This document shows positions 1 through 12,229 of a DNA stretch of 64,000 bases, piece by piece. The translations under genes and the position numbers were made by a program. Under the pieces are notes generated by a model. It saw nothing but the letters and a program-made list of their open reading frames with translations, made no database searches and had not been told where the DNA came from. Within the stretch, counting starts at the first letter, position 1. Every line of letters begins with the position of its first letter. The stretch is from Calliopum simillimum (taxonomy: Eukaryota; Arthropoda; Insecta; Diptera; Lauxaniidae): contig OX638370.1 in the NCBI GenBank assembly GCA_951812925.1, positions 32,049,948-32,113,947 of the forward strand. Direction: 5' to 3'.

Positions 1-65
1 GGTTTTATGTATGAGATTTTAGGCAATAAAATATTGGAGCAGTTACAAATTGCAGACGTGATTAC

Positions 66-368
66 GTGATTTGCCGTAAAACATGCCATCCCACAGCTCG
101 CTTGAACTTGGTTTTACCTCGATGTCCCCCCGTTCCAGATTTTTTTATATGCAAAGTTCGTGACATAGACGAAAAGGTAAGGATGCCTTTCACAAATATG
201 CTGTTGGCGCATCCTGCGTTTTACAAGTCGGCTCCAGTTTTTCTTCGACTTGGGGTAGATGTCTACCAGAAAATTATGTTGCCAATATTCTATCCGACTG
301 GTCCGGGTCAACCGCTGGCACAAAACACTGTCTTCGGATACGTGCTGTCAGGAGCTTGCTCCTGGTGA
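66..368 (+). pseudogene. BEL/Pao retrotransposon protease-region fragment
   Basis: An open stretch of 100 codons resembles the end of the aspartic protease (peptidase A17) domain of BEL/Pao LTR retrotransposons. The visible signature is LRLGVDVYQKIMLP followed by QPLAQNTVFGYVLSGA. These correspond to the family pattern of a hydrophobic-G-A-D-x-Y block and a Q-T-x-F-G-W-x-L-S-G block. In the first block the usual GAD reads GVD, which suggests decay. The catalytic D-S/T-G motif would lie upstream, outside or at the very edge of the window, and no reverse transcriptase follows downstream. No LTR is visible. I read it as an isolated scrap of an old element, not an active gene. The family call rests on motif recognition only. 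Confidence 0.6.
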
Positions 369-889
369 TGGCGGAACACACAAAAATTTAGCCTGCAGCC
401 TTCATCTCTAGAGCCGCTGGCACACTAATCTTATGGGGCTCCCAGTAAAAGGTAAATATATATCAATTTACTTGATCTCTCAATGCAGCTGCTAGCTGGC
501 GAATCCTCTTATGCTGAATTTTAAAATTGTATATGCAGCCGGTCTCTGGCGCATTTTCCCATTCTGATGGTGGCTCCTGCTACACTTTCAGCCGGAACTA
601 CTGGCGCAAATTTGTATGGAGTTAGTTCAAATATTGCATTCCTGCAAGGCGGGCGGCATGGTTGCACCAAGACTGAACATACATGGCAACACTGGCGGTT
701 TGGCTGTTTTTTCAAAGTGACCTTGTTTAAAGAGAAAAACATCTTAAATCCGGCTCGAAGGACCAAATGTTTTCTTGGAAAACTTAAATTGAGAGGGGAA
801 CTTCGAAAAGAAAGATGTACTTTATTCTAGCGAACTAAAATAAAACTTGGAGAATAAAAAGCGCGGGAATAAATAAATGAGACGGCGAT
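369..889. other. No gene recognised
   Basis: This stretch follows the BEL/Pao fragment and has a moderately higher GC content than its surroundings. It may be more of the same decayed retroelement, but no conserved motif is readable on either strand. Confidence 0.4.
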
Positions 890-895
890 TTCAAA

Positions 896-1232
896 ATACG
901 TAATAACGCCCAAAAATTAAAAACGAAATAACGCCCAAATTATTTTCATACAAATTTGGGCGATAATCATTTTGGAAATAACGTCCAAAATTTAATTGTA
1001 TGAAAATTATTTGGGCGTTATTTCGATTTTAATTTTCGGGCGTTATTACGTCATTTTATTTTTTGGGCGTTATTTAATTTTTTAAAAATAAAACGAAATA
1101 ACGCCCAAAAAAACGAAATAAAGCTCAAATTCTTGGGCGTTATTTCCGAAATGATTATCGCCCCAATGAAACAATTTGGGCGTTATTTCGTTTTTGTTTT
1201 TGGGCGGTATTTTATTGGGCGTTATTTCCTAA
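896..1232. repeat. Array of alternating short hairpins, motif AAATAACGCCCAA
   Basis: About 14 copies of a 13-14 nt motif (GAAATAACGCCCAA and its reverse complement TTGGGCGTTATTTC) occur in both orientations, for example near 903, 926, 974, 1010, 1036, 1062, 1092, 1133, 1175, 1200 and 1214. Several copies are degenerate (GCTCAA, CGATAA). Neighbouring opposite copies can pair, so the whole block could fold into several short hairpins or a large imperfect one. There is no coding potential. It may be the end region of a foldback-type element, but no outer borders or target duplication were identified. Confidence 0.85.
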
Positions 1233-1260
1233 CGTCCTATATTGCTCACGCCCATTTTTC

Positions 1261-2902
1261 GACCAGTGTATGATATTCACTTTCGGCAACTAAGAACCTA
1301 CCTTCATTAACATAGCCTCTACGGTTTGCAGGATAAAAGGGAATGTAACGAATAGTGCTTTGGTAGAGAAAAGCACTCTTAATTGTTTGTTAGCTGAACA
1401 ACATTTAAAAACTTAACCATAGGGTGAATAAGGTCATAATTTTTTGATTTCCTCTAAAGTGTGCCTTCCAATGGATTGGCCCAAAGTAAAAAAGCAAACA
1501 AAGCAAGCAGCGAACAAATGTACGAAGGCAAAAAGCTAAAATTTCAACAAAAGAATACGTACGCAACGTACCTTTTGCTAAGCGCCTTAAAATATACTAC
1601 AAATACTAACACAAATTTACTCAACGTTCAACTTGTGTAGGTACCATTCAACCATTTCATTCATACAAATTTAACATTTCCATTCCATATTTCAATTCCA
1701 TTCATTTATTCGCGCTTATTTCGGGGCTGCTCTGTTCTCTTCTGTCTGCCTGTTACTTTTTTCTCGTCCTTCTTGGCCTTAAATTAAGCTTTGTTCGAGG
1801 TGAAATCGCCTGAATTGTGCTTGTGCGCGCTAATGTCAGTTGTTTGTGTGTGTGTGTGTGTGTATTGCGCACTTATGCGCAATTGTTTCCGTTTCCGTTG
1901 CATATTTGTGTGTCGCTGAACGCAAAATTAAGGCTGCTTAAGTTTTTACAAGTTTTAATTTATGTTCGAGTGCATTTTAGTTACTAAATAGTTACTTATA
2001 GAACTATTAAGCGCATTTCAATGCGAAAACTTTTTCGAAAGAAAATTTCAATAGTCAAGATTTTGGGAAATTAAGTGTTTGGAAATTGCTTATGCAAACT
2101 TAAAAGAAAACATTGGCATATTTTGTTCCTTATTTTTTTAAGGATTCTTAGAATTTCATAAAATTTAGTAAATATTTTAACAGATATTTGTTTGCTTAAT
2201 TTATTATAAACAAATAATTTGATGATTTCATAAGCATGCTTTTTTCCAAACTGCCTACGGAAAGACAAAAAAGTAATAATTTTTTGTTTATCCACCTTCA
2301 GTTTTGGTAAACAATTGCACACGTGATGAAAATTGAAATTTTCCTTGCAAATTAATTTTTCCATTAATTTTTTTATTTATTTTTATTTTTGAAATTCAAC
2401 TCGATTGCTGATTGCAGTGAGTTTTCAATTATCTGTATTAAGCCACAACAATACAAAAGCAAAAAAAAAAAAAAACACAACACAATAGACAGCAATAAGA
2501 GTAATGTAGCCGTAGGATATTTGTGCCGAAACGAAAACAGCAACAAAAAAGCAATTACAATAGGAAGCATGGAAAATGAATATTTGAAAAAACTATTGTC
2601 AATTATTTATTAAACCAAGTTATTTAAATTGATATTTTCTATATTTGATAATTCTGCATTTCAGGCATTTGATTCAGTGGGCTCTTTTAACATTTTGATT
2701 TTGATCCAGTTGAAACAGGACAAGGTGTATTTTGTCTATTGGTATAACGAACAGAAGCTAAAGTGTTTCATACTGAATTTATATTTTTTCGCTAATTACT
2801 TTTATTTAATATTTATTCGTAGTTTTTACGAAATGGAAGTCATTTTGACAATAACTTCAAACTAAACCTATTCCTTGCGAGTTTAGCAGTCGTACAATAA
2901 CT
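1261..2902. other. AT-rich intronic DNA with a (GT)n microsatellite
   Basis: No gene or transposon was recognised. A short GT dinucleotide repeat lies near 1845-1863. Small open frames at 2071-2865 are low-complexity and look like chance frames in AT-rich DNA. Confidence 0.5.
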
Positions 2903-3695
2903 AGTAAGGGTGTTACCTTTAGCCTAGCCAAACATTAAATACCCTACACTGCAGTATTTTGAAAATTTTGCTTGTACGGGAGGCGCCACGACCTCTTGCT
3001 CAAATTCACAAAGCATTTGCTCAGATTTTGCACTTACTGTTTTCAGTGTCTTAGTGAAATTCGGATGGATTATCCCAAAAAAATGTTTTTAGTATCGCGC
3101 TTTGAAGCTTTTGCTTATATAGGAGGTGCCACGACCTCTTGTTCGAGGTCGCCTAGTTTTTGCTCAGAGCTTACATTTGCAGTTTTTAGTATCTGCGTGA
3201 AATTAAGTTGAATTATCCCAAAAAAACCCTTTCTATACAGCATTTTGAAATTTTCCTTACATGGGAGGTGCCACGTCTCTTGTCTGAGCTTGCCTAGTTT
3301 TTTCTCGGACTTTGTACTTACTATCCCTAGTATTTTTGTGTATTTTGCTTCTGTTATTGCAAAAATAACTCTTTTTATTGCATTTTGCATATATTTTTTG
3401 CATGAGCAGTAGGAGTGTCTGTTGACCGATTTCGCTCATTTCAATCCCTCGAGCTAACTTTTACAGCAAATCCACTGTATTAATTTTCATCGAATTATCT
3501 TGCATAGTTTACCTATAAAAAATATTTCCACAGATAGCCTGCCAGCCAGCTAGACAGACAGACATAGCTATGTCAACTCAGGAGGTGACGCTGATCAAGA
3601 ATATAAGTATATACTTTTCTATACCTGCCACACCTCCTTCTCTGCATTACAAACGAAAGAACAGAGTGAATATATCCTGGGTGTAGGGTATAAAA
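2903..3695 (+). mobile_element. Dispersed repeat family A, copy 1
   Basis: A non-coding element of about 0.8 kb. It begins with ACTAGTAAGGGTGTTACC, then ACATTAAATACCCTACAC, and ends with GGGTGTAGGGTATAAA. The ATACCCTACAC and GTGTAGGGTAT blocks near the ends are inverted copies. Inside are three diverged units of about 142 bp, each with a GGGAGGTGCCACGCCCTC-like core (near 2978, 3121 and 3263). They are followed by a conserved tail with a PuCAGACAGACAT-type tract and TGACGCTGATCAAGAATATA. The same order occurs at 26103-26896 (minus strand), 36262-37083 and, truncated, elsewhere in the window. The structure suggests a non-autonomous DNA transposon. No target duplication could be fixed. Confidence 0.8.
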
Positions 3696-3879
3696 ATCCG
3701 AACAATGTACTTTTACAGAATGAATAATCCTGCAGAAAAATCGTACCACTTATCTAAAGCCTTAAATTATTAGAATCGCAGTATACAACGAGTATTTAAT
3801 TTATTCAAAGTCTGCCGTTTTACATTTGTTTACTTAAATTAGATCAAATTTCGCTTATGGACTATACCTATTCCTATTC

Positions 3880-4720
3880 TTGGTCCTATTTCTCCTTCTA
3901 TTTCTATTTCTATTTCTATTTCTTTTTCTATTTCTATTTCTATTTTTATTTCTATTTCTATTTCTATTTCTATTTCTATTTCTATTTCTATTTCTATTTC
4001 TATTTCTATTTCTATTTCTATTTCTATTTCTATTTCTATTTCTATTTCTATTTCTATTTCTATTTCTATTTCTATTTCTATTTCTATTTCTATTCGTATT
4101 CGTATTCGTATTCGCATTCGTTTTCATATTCGTATTGATATTACCATTTTCTATTCTTATTCCTTTTACTATTCCTATTTCTGTTTGCATTTCCATTTCA
4201 TTCTCATCTCGATCTTACTCTCATTTTCATTCTTGTTCTCATTCCGATTCTCATTCTCATTCTCACTCTCACTCTCATTTTGATTCTTAATTCTCACATT
4301 CCCACGTTATCATTCTCGTTCTCTTTTTTATTCTGATCTTCATCTTCATCCTCATTCTTCCCTTACCACTTTCTCATGTTCTCGCACTCTCCCATTCTCA
4401 CATTCTTACACTCTCGCATTCTTACAAGCTCACATTCTCATTTTAATTTTCATTCTTATTCTCATTCTCATCCTCATCCTCATCCTCATCCTCATCCTCA
4501 TCCTCATCCTCATCCTCATCCTCATCCTCATCCTCATCCTCATCCTCATCCTCATCCTCATCGTCATCCTCATTCTCATTCTCATCATCATTCTCATTCT
4601 CATTCTTACTTTCATTCTCATCCTCATCCTCACTCTCATTTTTATTCTCATTCTCATTCTCATTCTCACTCTCATTCTCATTTTCATCCTCTTTCTCATT
4701 CGCATCGTCATATTGAACTC
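3880..4720. repeat. Compound hexanucleotide satellite tract
   Basis: The tract begins as about 34 repeats of TTTCTA (roughly 3885-4094). It passes through TATTCG-like units and a mixed TTCTCA zone (4200-4430), then becomes about 16 repeats of TCCTCA (4462-4562), and ends in TTCTCA units to about 4720. All units are pyrimidine-rich hexamers that differ by one or two bases. The long open frames in both directions are a by-product of the six-base period and are not genes. Confidence 0.97.
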
Positions 4721-4722
4721 AA

Positions 4723-6719
4723 GTCAGCTCGTCTCGACTTTATTTGACTCTTCGTAGTTTTTTTCTGCTTTACATTTTGCCCATTTATATATATAGAACT
4801 TGGTGTTTAAGAATCTAAGTCCACTGTGCCGTAAAATAAAGAACAATTACAACAAATGCTGACAGGGGTACAATGCACATCGTGTGTTTATATCCCTAAT
4901 ACTTCAATAAGACCAAGCACGGCAATAGCAAATACTTTGATTGACAGCAAAGTCAATTTGAGCTTTCAGTTTACACCTGCTATTTGTTATTTTTGAAGTT
5001 GTTGTTTTTGTTGTTCTTCAAATTTTTTTTTTGTTGTTGCCAATGACTGTTGTTGTTGTTGTGTTTGCGTATATCCTATCAGATTGTCATACGATAGGCG
5101 ATAGGAAAGCTTTTATTGAATTGTTTGTTGTTGGGTAATTTAATATTAAGGAAATCTTATAAATTCCAATTGCATAGTCGAGGGAGAAAAAAACAAAATA
5201 AAAACATGAGAGCTCTACACTGAAAAAAAAAAAAAAAATAAATTTACTTATAACCTTATAATATTTTTATGGAAAATTTATTTTTTTTTTTTTTGTTAAA
5301 TAAATTGAAGGGGCGCTTCTCCGCATTTCATAAAAGTTTATATACTTATAAGGTGTGTATTCCAAAGGTCTCATTAATAAACTTTTTTTTTTCCAAAAAA
5401 GTTAGTTTTCAAGAAAACAAATAGTGAAAACTTTTTTCGTACATTTTTAAATATTTTTGTTGAATTGCAGACCTTTTTTTCCAGAAAAAAATTATGCAAT
5501 TTCAAATATAAGGTTCTTGAGGGATGTTTCTTTTAGTTATTCTAAGATGTATTCTATAACTTTTTAGAGAAAATTTATTTCCATATTTAATAAATTATTA
5601 TATGTTAATTTTACAAGAATATTTCATATTATATGTATTATTTCAAGAATTGGAAATTTTCGCCCAGGAAAATGTAGAATATTTTGCGAGGAAATTCCAA
5701 CAGATTTTTAGTTATGCTCAAAGGCTTAATACTTTTTTTTTCTCCAAGTGTATGCTCTGATAGCAGCAGTGAATCTTATTGTATTTTATTCATATTGTGT
5801 TGGCAATCAAGAGATCTTAAGGGAAATTATTAGATATTTGAATAGCATTCATTGATGATTTGTTGGTGGGCGCCTCTTAATGCGAGGTGTTGTTATTGTT
5901 ACTGATGCTGCTGCTGTTGCTGCCACTTCTGCTCCTTGTTGTTGTTGTGTTGCTAATGCCACTGCTGTCTGCCGCCTTTATGCATCATTGAATATGTATT
6001 GCATTAAATTGAATAAATAATTGTGTAGAGATTCTGCTATGAAGTGCAAAATTATCAGTTCCATTTTCAATTGAACTTAATAAATTATGTAGGGTTGTTT
6101 GAATTTTATAAAATTGAAATATAATTTTTCAATAAAATGTTGGCATTTCAACAAATGTTGGGGGTGTTTACAGTTCCGTAATGAATTTAAAAGAAATGTC
6201 CACACATGTTTGTTTCAAGTGTATATAGCTGGGTATTAGGAAATTAAATTTTTTTATTTTTATTGCTAGAATTTTAAGTATGCATTGAATTAATTATTTG
6301 AATTTTTGCTAGGATTCTTTGAATTTGTTCTGCTTCTAACATACATACGAGTATATTGCAAACATTCTTTCCAAAATTCCAAAATATTTTGTTTCACTTT
6401 CTATGTATTAAATTCCAACTTAAGCTGATTATGACGTTAACATTCTACTACCTGTTACATGAACTATTGGCATGTAAGTGTACTTCTCAATTTCAACTTA
6501 TTTCTTGAAAGGACACCTAGATTTGCACGACGACTACATAAACGTTATCGCATAGATATGTCAGTGGTAGTTTTCAAGTGATATCTTATTCTTACTATTC
6601 CTGGAATTATTTTGATTTAACGTCTGTCCAATGGCAGAAATTTATACTTCCGTTTTATTTCAAGTATGACGAAGTTCAATTACGTTTGCAAAGCCTTACT
6701 AACCCAGTGAGAACGAAGA
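4723..6719. other. AT-rich intronic DNA with TTG/CTG triplet runs
   Basis: No gene was recognised. GTT/TTG-rich runs lie near 4998-5062 and a CTG/TTG-rich run near 5888-5965. Long A and T homopolymers lie near 5220-5300. Nothing with coding or transposon structure was seen. Confidence 0.5.
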
Positions 6720-8426
6720 GCAAAGAGGTTTTTTTTTTAAAGGTTGTATGTTATTGTATCTTCTCTTCCTATACGAGCTAAAATTGTATGTTTGTTTTTT
6801 TGTTTTTTTGTTTCTTTGTACTTATTTCTGTGCCAATATTTTTTCTCGAAAACGGCTACAGCGATTTTAATGAAACTTGGAATAGTGTTAGATATTAGCT
6901 TACAATGAAGAATGAGCAAGGTTTGAACTTTGTAAATAATCACCAGAGGGCGTGGCACAGCTTTAAATTTTAAATTTGATTTAGTCATAACTCGCAAACC
7001 ATGCAAGGTATTAGGATGAAATTTGGTGAGATAGTACGGATTAATAATACCTTGTAATGGACAAAAAGTGGGAGGGATCGAAGAAGTGCCACACCCACTT
7101 TTCAGCCCTTGAAAATTTTGATTCAATATTTCTCGAAAACGACTCCAACAATTTTAATGAAAATTTAGAAGGAGTTACCTCTGCAAACAAAGATTAATAT
7201 GTTGTACGCCGTTATATTGGGAAAACTCGTTGAGGGGCGTGCCACCGCCCACAAAAATGTAAAACGGTATAAAAAGAAAACTAATAAAGCAAACATGCTG
7301 AAATTAACTGTGAGGTCCGTAATTTTTAAAAGGCATCTCTGTTCTGAAAGTGGGAAAAATATTGCCGTTGCGCGTGGAACCTCCCATACAAGTAAAATAC
7401 GTAAAATGCTATTTCTCGCAAATGTTACAAGATATTTTAATGAAATTTGGTGTGTAGGTACTGCTTATTAATGGTTTGTAATAACCGAAAAGTGAGCGGT
7501 ATCGAAGAAGTACCACGCCCCCTTTTTAACTGTTGAAAATTTTGACTCGAAACGACTTCAACAATTTTAATGAAAATTTAAGAGATTGTACCCTTGTAAA
7601 CAAGTATTAATATGTGATGTGCCGTTATACTGGAAAAACTCGATGAAGGGCGTGGCACCGCCCACAAAAATATAATACGCTATAAAAAGAAAACTACTAA
7701 AGCGATCTTTCTGAACTTAACGTAAGGGAGTCTACTTGCTATTAGGCACCTACGAACTGAAAGTAGAGAAAATATCGCCTATGGGCGTGGATTCTCCCAT
7801 ACAAGTAAAACACGTGAAATGTTATTTCTCGCAAATGGTACAACATATTTTGATGGAATTCGGCACACAGCTATTTCTGGCAAATGCCTTTTATATAAAC
7901 AAAAGTGGGTGATACCGAGAAAGTGCCACGCCCACTTCTTAACCATTAAAAATTTTGATTCGTTATTACTCAAAAACGACTCCAATAATTTTAATGAAAA
8001 TTTAAGAGATGTTACCCCTAAAAACAAGGAATAATATGTGATATGCCGATATATTGGAAAAACTTCTTGGAGGGCGTGGCACCGCTCACAAAGATATAGT
8101 ACGATAGAAAAAGAAAACTACTAAAGCAATCTTTCTAAATTTAACTGCAGGGAATCTACTTTTTATTAGGCACCTACGACCTGAAAATGGGCAAAATATT
8201 GCCGGTGCGCGTCGAACCTCCCATATACAATAAGTGAAACAAATAAAATGCTATTTCTCGCAAATGCTACAGCGTATTTTGATGAAATTTGGTATGAGGC
8301 TTTGGAACATGAGTATCTAAAGCACGACGAAAAGTGGGCTTTGTTCAACAATTGCCACGACCAATTTTTAAAAAAATAAAAATTTTAGTTAATAACTCAA
8401 GCACACAAAAAAATGGAATGAACTTT

Positions 8427-8650
8427 TTATTTTTAATATGCAGTCTTATGTACTTTTTGATTCTGAATCCGTCTTCATCAGCAGAACTGCAGGATTTTTA
8501 AATATCTTTGCTCGAAGTTGAAGAAAACGCTGTGTTCAGTCTTAACTGCGAGTCTACAAGAAAAGGTGAAATCCTTTTTTATTAATGGCGTTGAATAGCT
8601 ACACTCTTCCTTATCAAAACATCCTTGCGTACTTTTCCAATAGGTCTTTT
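8427..8650. other. Insertion of about 224 bp in the left foldback arm
   Basis: The right arm reads continuously where the left arm has about 224 extra bases. The extra DNA is bracketed by ACTTT at 8422-8426 and 8651-8655, consistent with a 5-bp target duplication. No terminal repeats or coding sequence are visible inside, so its type is unknown. It could also be a deletion from the right arm, but the short direct repeat favours insertion. Confidence 0.55.
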
Positions 8651-11481
8651 ACTTTCCGAGGTAAGATCTTTTGAAGATAAGACAAACGAAATATTTGGGG
8701 TGCGTGCCATATCCCATTTATTTAATTTTTTGATATTTTTCTATACCATTCCACACTTTCCAAATTTTTTCTTATTATTACCCTCATCGGTTAAATTATC
8801 ATTTTGAAAGCATGAACATTGGAGGTGAAAAGGTACGAATTCCATCACAAAAAATAGCAATGAATAATAACATCGACTAAAATAATAAAATCAGATTGTT
8901 GACCGAGCAGGGATCGGTCTCCTGGTACTTGATATAATATGAGTTAATGTTCGGATTATGTGCTATCAATGGCTTTAAAATTAATTTGAATCATAAATTT
9001 TATTGTGTATAATTTTTGTCAGTTTCGGTATGTCAGTCGAATATGACTGACGCTTGGTTTTTGGCGTGAGTACACAAAAAAAATTTAAAAAAATTAAAAT
9101 TGTTGTGCGCGAAAACTTTGGTTCAAATTAAAATGTTGTAGAGTTTCAATTAAAAAAGCTAAAAGGTAAATTTTAAGGAAGAAACTTAGAGCTATCCTAT
9201 TTCAATAGCAAAATTGAACTACAATTTTTATATTTAAGACGCTGCTTATATTTTTAACTACAATTTTGCATTTGTTTTCTGCCATAAGTATTTTGACATA
9301 AGCTTTGCATAGTTACTGTTTTACAGCAAAAGTTCTTATTTCAAAGATTCAAATTTATTTTGATTAAATGAAATAAGCTGAGGTCAAAAAGGCAAAAAAA
9401 AAAAAAATGTATGCACCTTTATCATTATATGTATAATTTGCTACATGGATGTACGTGATAACTTTTAAGCAACATGGGAAAAATTAAAAGAGAGGGCGCT
9501 GTGCCCCCCTCCCCCCACACAAAAAAAATTTGCAATATTTTACCTTTGCACCTGGTGTAGCTATTATTATAAAATCTGGTACAATTTTCATAGAATGGCG
9601 AAATTTTTTGCGAAAAAGTGCGTAGATTTAAACCTCATACCATAAAACTTGAAGTTGAAGTGATTGCCAGAACTAAAATACTAAAAATTTTTTTATATTC
9701 AAAATATCAACTTTGGAGTGCAAATATGTACTAAATGTTAGCCAAAGAAAATAAAAATACTTACATTTTTGAGGGTAACTGGACATATACGTATTTGAAT
9801 ACTTCTGCATACAAGAAATTTAGAAATTAGATTTATCACGTCTAGAGCACTAAAACGAGACTCTGTGCGACGTTCGATAACTACAAATAGATTTTGTCAA
9901 AAAAATTATGCCAAATAGTGTAAGTATGTCGTAGAATCCTGACATGATAGCAAATAATCAAGCTCTGTCCGCTTTAATAAATAAGTACCTGGAGACCGAT
10001 CCCTGCTCGGTCAACAATCTTATCTTATCATTTTAGTCGATGTTTTTATTCATAGCTATTTTTTTCAATGAAATTCGTACCTTTTTACCTCCAAAGCATT
10101 CAAAATGATATATTAACCGATAAGAAAAATAATAAGAAAAAACTCGGAAAATATCGAATGATATAGAAAAATATCAAGAACTCCAAATTTTTTAAGAGAA
10201 TTAGAATGACCTAAAATAAATAAATGGGATATGCCACGCACCCAAAATATTTCGCCTCTTGTATGGGGGCTGAAATATCTTACCATCATGCCTCGGAAAG
10301 TTCATTCCATTTTTTTTTTGTGCATGAGTTATCAACTAAAATTTTTATTTTGGTAAAAAGTGGGCCTGACAATTATTGAACAAAGCCCACTTTTCGTTAT
10401 GCTTTAGATACTCGTAATCCTGATCCGCATACCAAATTTCATCAAAATATGTTGTACCATTTGCGAGAAATAGCATTTAATTAGTTTTACTTGTATGGGA
10501 GGTTCCACGCGCACCGGTGATATTTTGCCCACTTTCAAGTCGTAGGTTCCTAATAAAAAGAAGATTCCCTATAGTTAAATTCAGAAAGATTGCTTAAGTA
10601 GTTTTCTTTTTATAGCCTATTATATTTTTGTGTGCGGTGCCACGCCCTCCAACGAGTTTTCCTAATATAACAGCACATCACATATTGATACTTGTTTTCA
10701 GGGGTAAAATCTTTGAAATTTTCATTAAAATTGTTGAAGTCGTTTTCGAGTAATATTGAATCAAAATTTTCAATGGTTAAAAAAGGGGCGTGGCACTTCT
10801 TCGATCCCGCCCACTTTTCGATTATTACAAGGCATTAATATGTAGTACCTACATACCAAATTTCATTAAAATATCTTGTAACATTTGCGAGAAATAGCAT
10901 TTAACGTATTTTGCTTGTATGGGAGGTTCCACGCGCAATGAATGGCGACATTTCGGCCACTTTCAAATCAAAGATGCCCTATTGCAATTAGGCTCCTCAC
11001 AGTTAATTTCAGAATGTTTGCTTTATTAGTTTTCTTTTTATACCGTTTTATATTTTTGTGGGCGGTGCCACGACCTTCAACGAGTTTTCCCAATATAACA
11101 GCGTATCGCATATGAATCCTTGTTTTCAGAGGTAATATCTCCTAAATTTTCATAAAAAATTTTGGAGTCGTTTTCGAGTAATATTTAATCAAAATTTTGA
11201 AGGGCTAAAAAGTGAGCGTGGCACTTCTTCGATCCCGCCCACTTTTAGTCTGGAACAAGGCAATATTAAGCCGTACCCGCTGACCAAATTTCATCAAAAT
11301 ACCTTGTATAGTTTACGAGTTATGACTAAATCAAATTTAAAATTTAGTGCAGTGCCACGCCCTCTGGTGAGCATTTACAAAGTTCAAATATTCATTGTTT
11401 GCTAATATCTAACACTATTCCAAGTTTCATTGAAATCGCTGTAGCCGTTTTCAAGAAAAAATATTGGCACAGAAATAAGTA

Positions 11482-12026
11482 GAGTAGAACGGGGCAATGT
11501 CGTGCACTCAACTTTGACATGCTCGTAAAGCCGTACATCTCAAGCGAATGCAACGAGTAAGCATCCGATCGAAAGGTAATTTCATTGGTTACATCCATGT
11601 GTAACAACATTTGTGTAGCGAGAAATTGTGTTTGTATAAGTGAATGTGCACGACATTACCCCAATGGTCGTTTTAAAGGTCAACTTCGATAACTCGGTGA
11701 AGCCCAAAATTTTTTTGGAAATCAAATACTTCTTTTCTTTGGCAGGATATTTCGTTTCAGAAAACACTTACCTGGTATATTTTCCCGCAAGGAAAATTAT
11801 TTTTCTGACCCGATGAAAAAACACTTTTATCGTCCCGAAAGCGTGCGTTTTGAAAAAAAGGTTACTCTGTAGACACGAACTGGTGAAAATTGCTAGTGTT
11901 ATATGCATGAGCACAGTAGGTCAGCAGGTCCCCACCTTACGAACAGTTGGTAAATCATTCAATTCTTTGGGCAAAAACAGCCAGTGCACGACATTACCCC
12001 CTGCACGACATTACCCCGTTCTACTC
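11482..12026. mobile_element. 545-bp MITE with 25-bp terminal inverted repeats and TA duplication
   Basis: The element starts GAGTAGAACGGGGCAATGTC and ends with the reverse complement of that sequence; the 25-bp inverted repeats agree at 24 positions. TA flanks it at 11480-11481 and 12027-12028. The empty site can be read from the opposite foldback arm (near 6808-6824), where AAGTAC continues without interruption. Extra copies of the TGCACGACATTACCCC terminal motif lie inside, near 11648 and 11984. There is no transposase. TA insertion suggests mobilisation by a Tc1/mariner-type enzyme, which is an inference. Confidence 0.9.
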
Positions 12027-12229
12027 TACATAAAAACAAACATACAATTTTAGCTCGTATAAGAAGAGAAGATATGGTCGACTCTTTGCATTGAGTGTAA
12101 AAAAGTTGTGTCTCTTAAAAAAAATAGTTCTTAAGGATGTAGTCGGACAAACCATAACGCAAAACAAGGTTAGAATTTAACTTTAATAGAAGTTTTGTTC
12201 TACGAAACGTAGGCTACTATTCTAAAATA

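Larger units (their letters stand above)
6757..12074. mobile_element. Large foldback-type element with long tandem-repeat arms
   Basis: Two long inverted arms face each other: left 6757-8933 and right 9983-12074, around an AT-rich spacer of about 1.05 kb. The outer ends match (TATCTTCTCTTCCTATACGA on the left against its reverse complement on the right), and so do the inner ends (around GACCGAGCAGGGATCGGTCT). Each arm is built of units of about 420 bp with a GGGCGTGGCACCGCCCAC core. Cores lie at about 6949, 7233, 7650 and 8073 on the left and 11346, 11059 and 10631 on the right, so the left arm has one extra unit. Two later insertions (8427-8650 and 11482-12026) account for the remaining length difference. 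No transposase is visible in the spacer. The layout resembles Foldback or Galileo-type elements of Drosophila, but the family is not identified. Confidence 0.85.

Noticed and set aside
66..889. A complete BEL/Pao retrotransposon
   Set aside because: Only the protease-end motif is visible; no LTR, reverse transcriptase or integrase was seen.
3839..4747. Long open frames in both directions over the hexanucleotide tract
   Set aside because: They are produced by the six-base period and consist only of repeated dipeptides.
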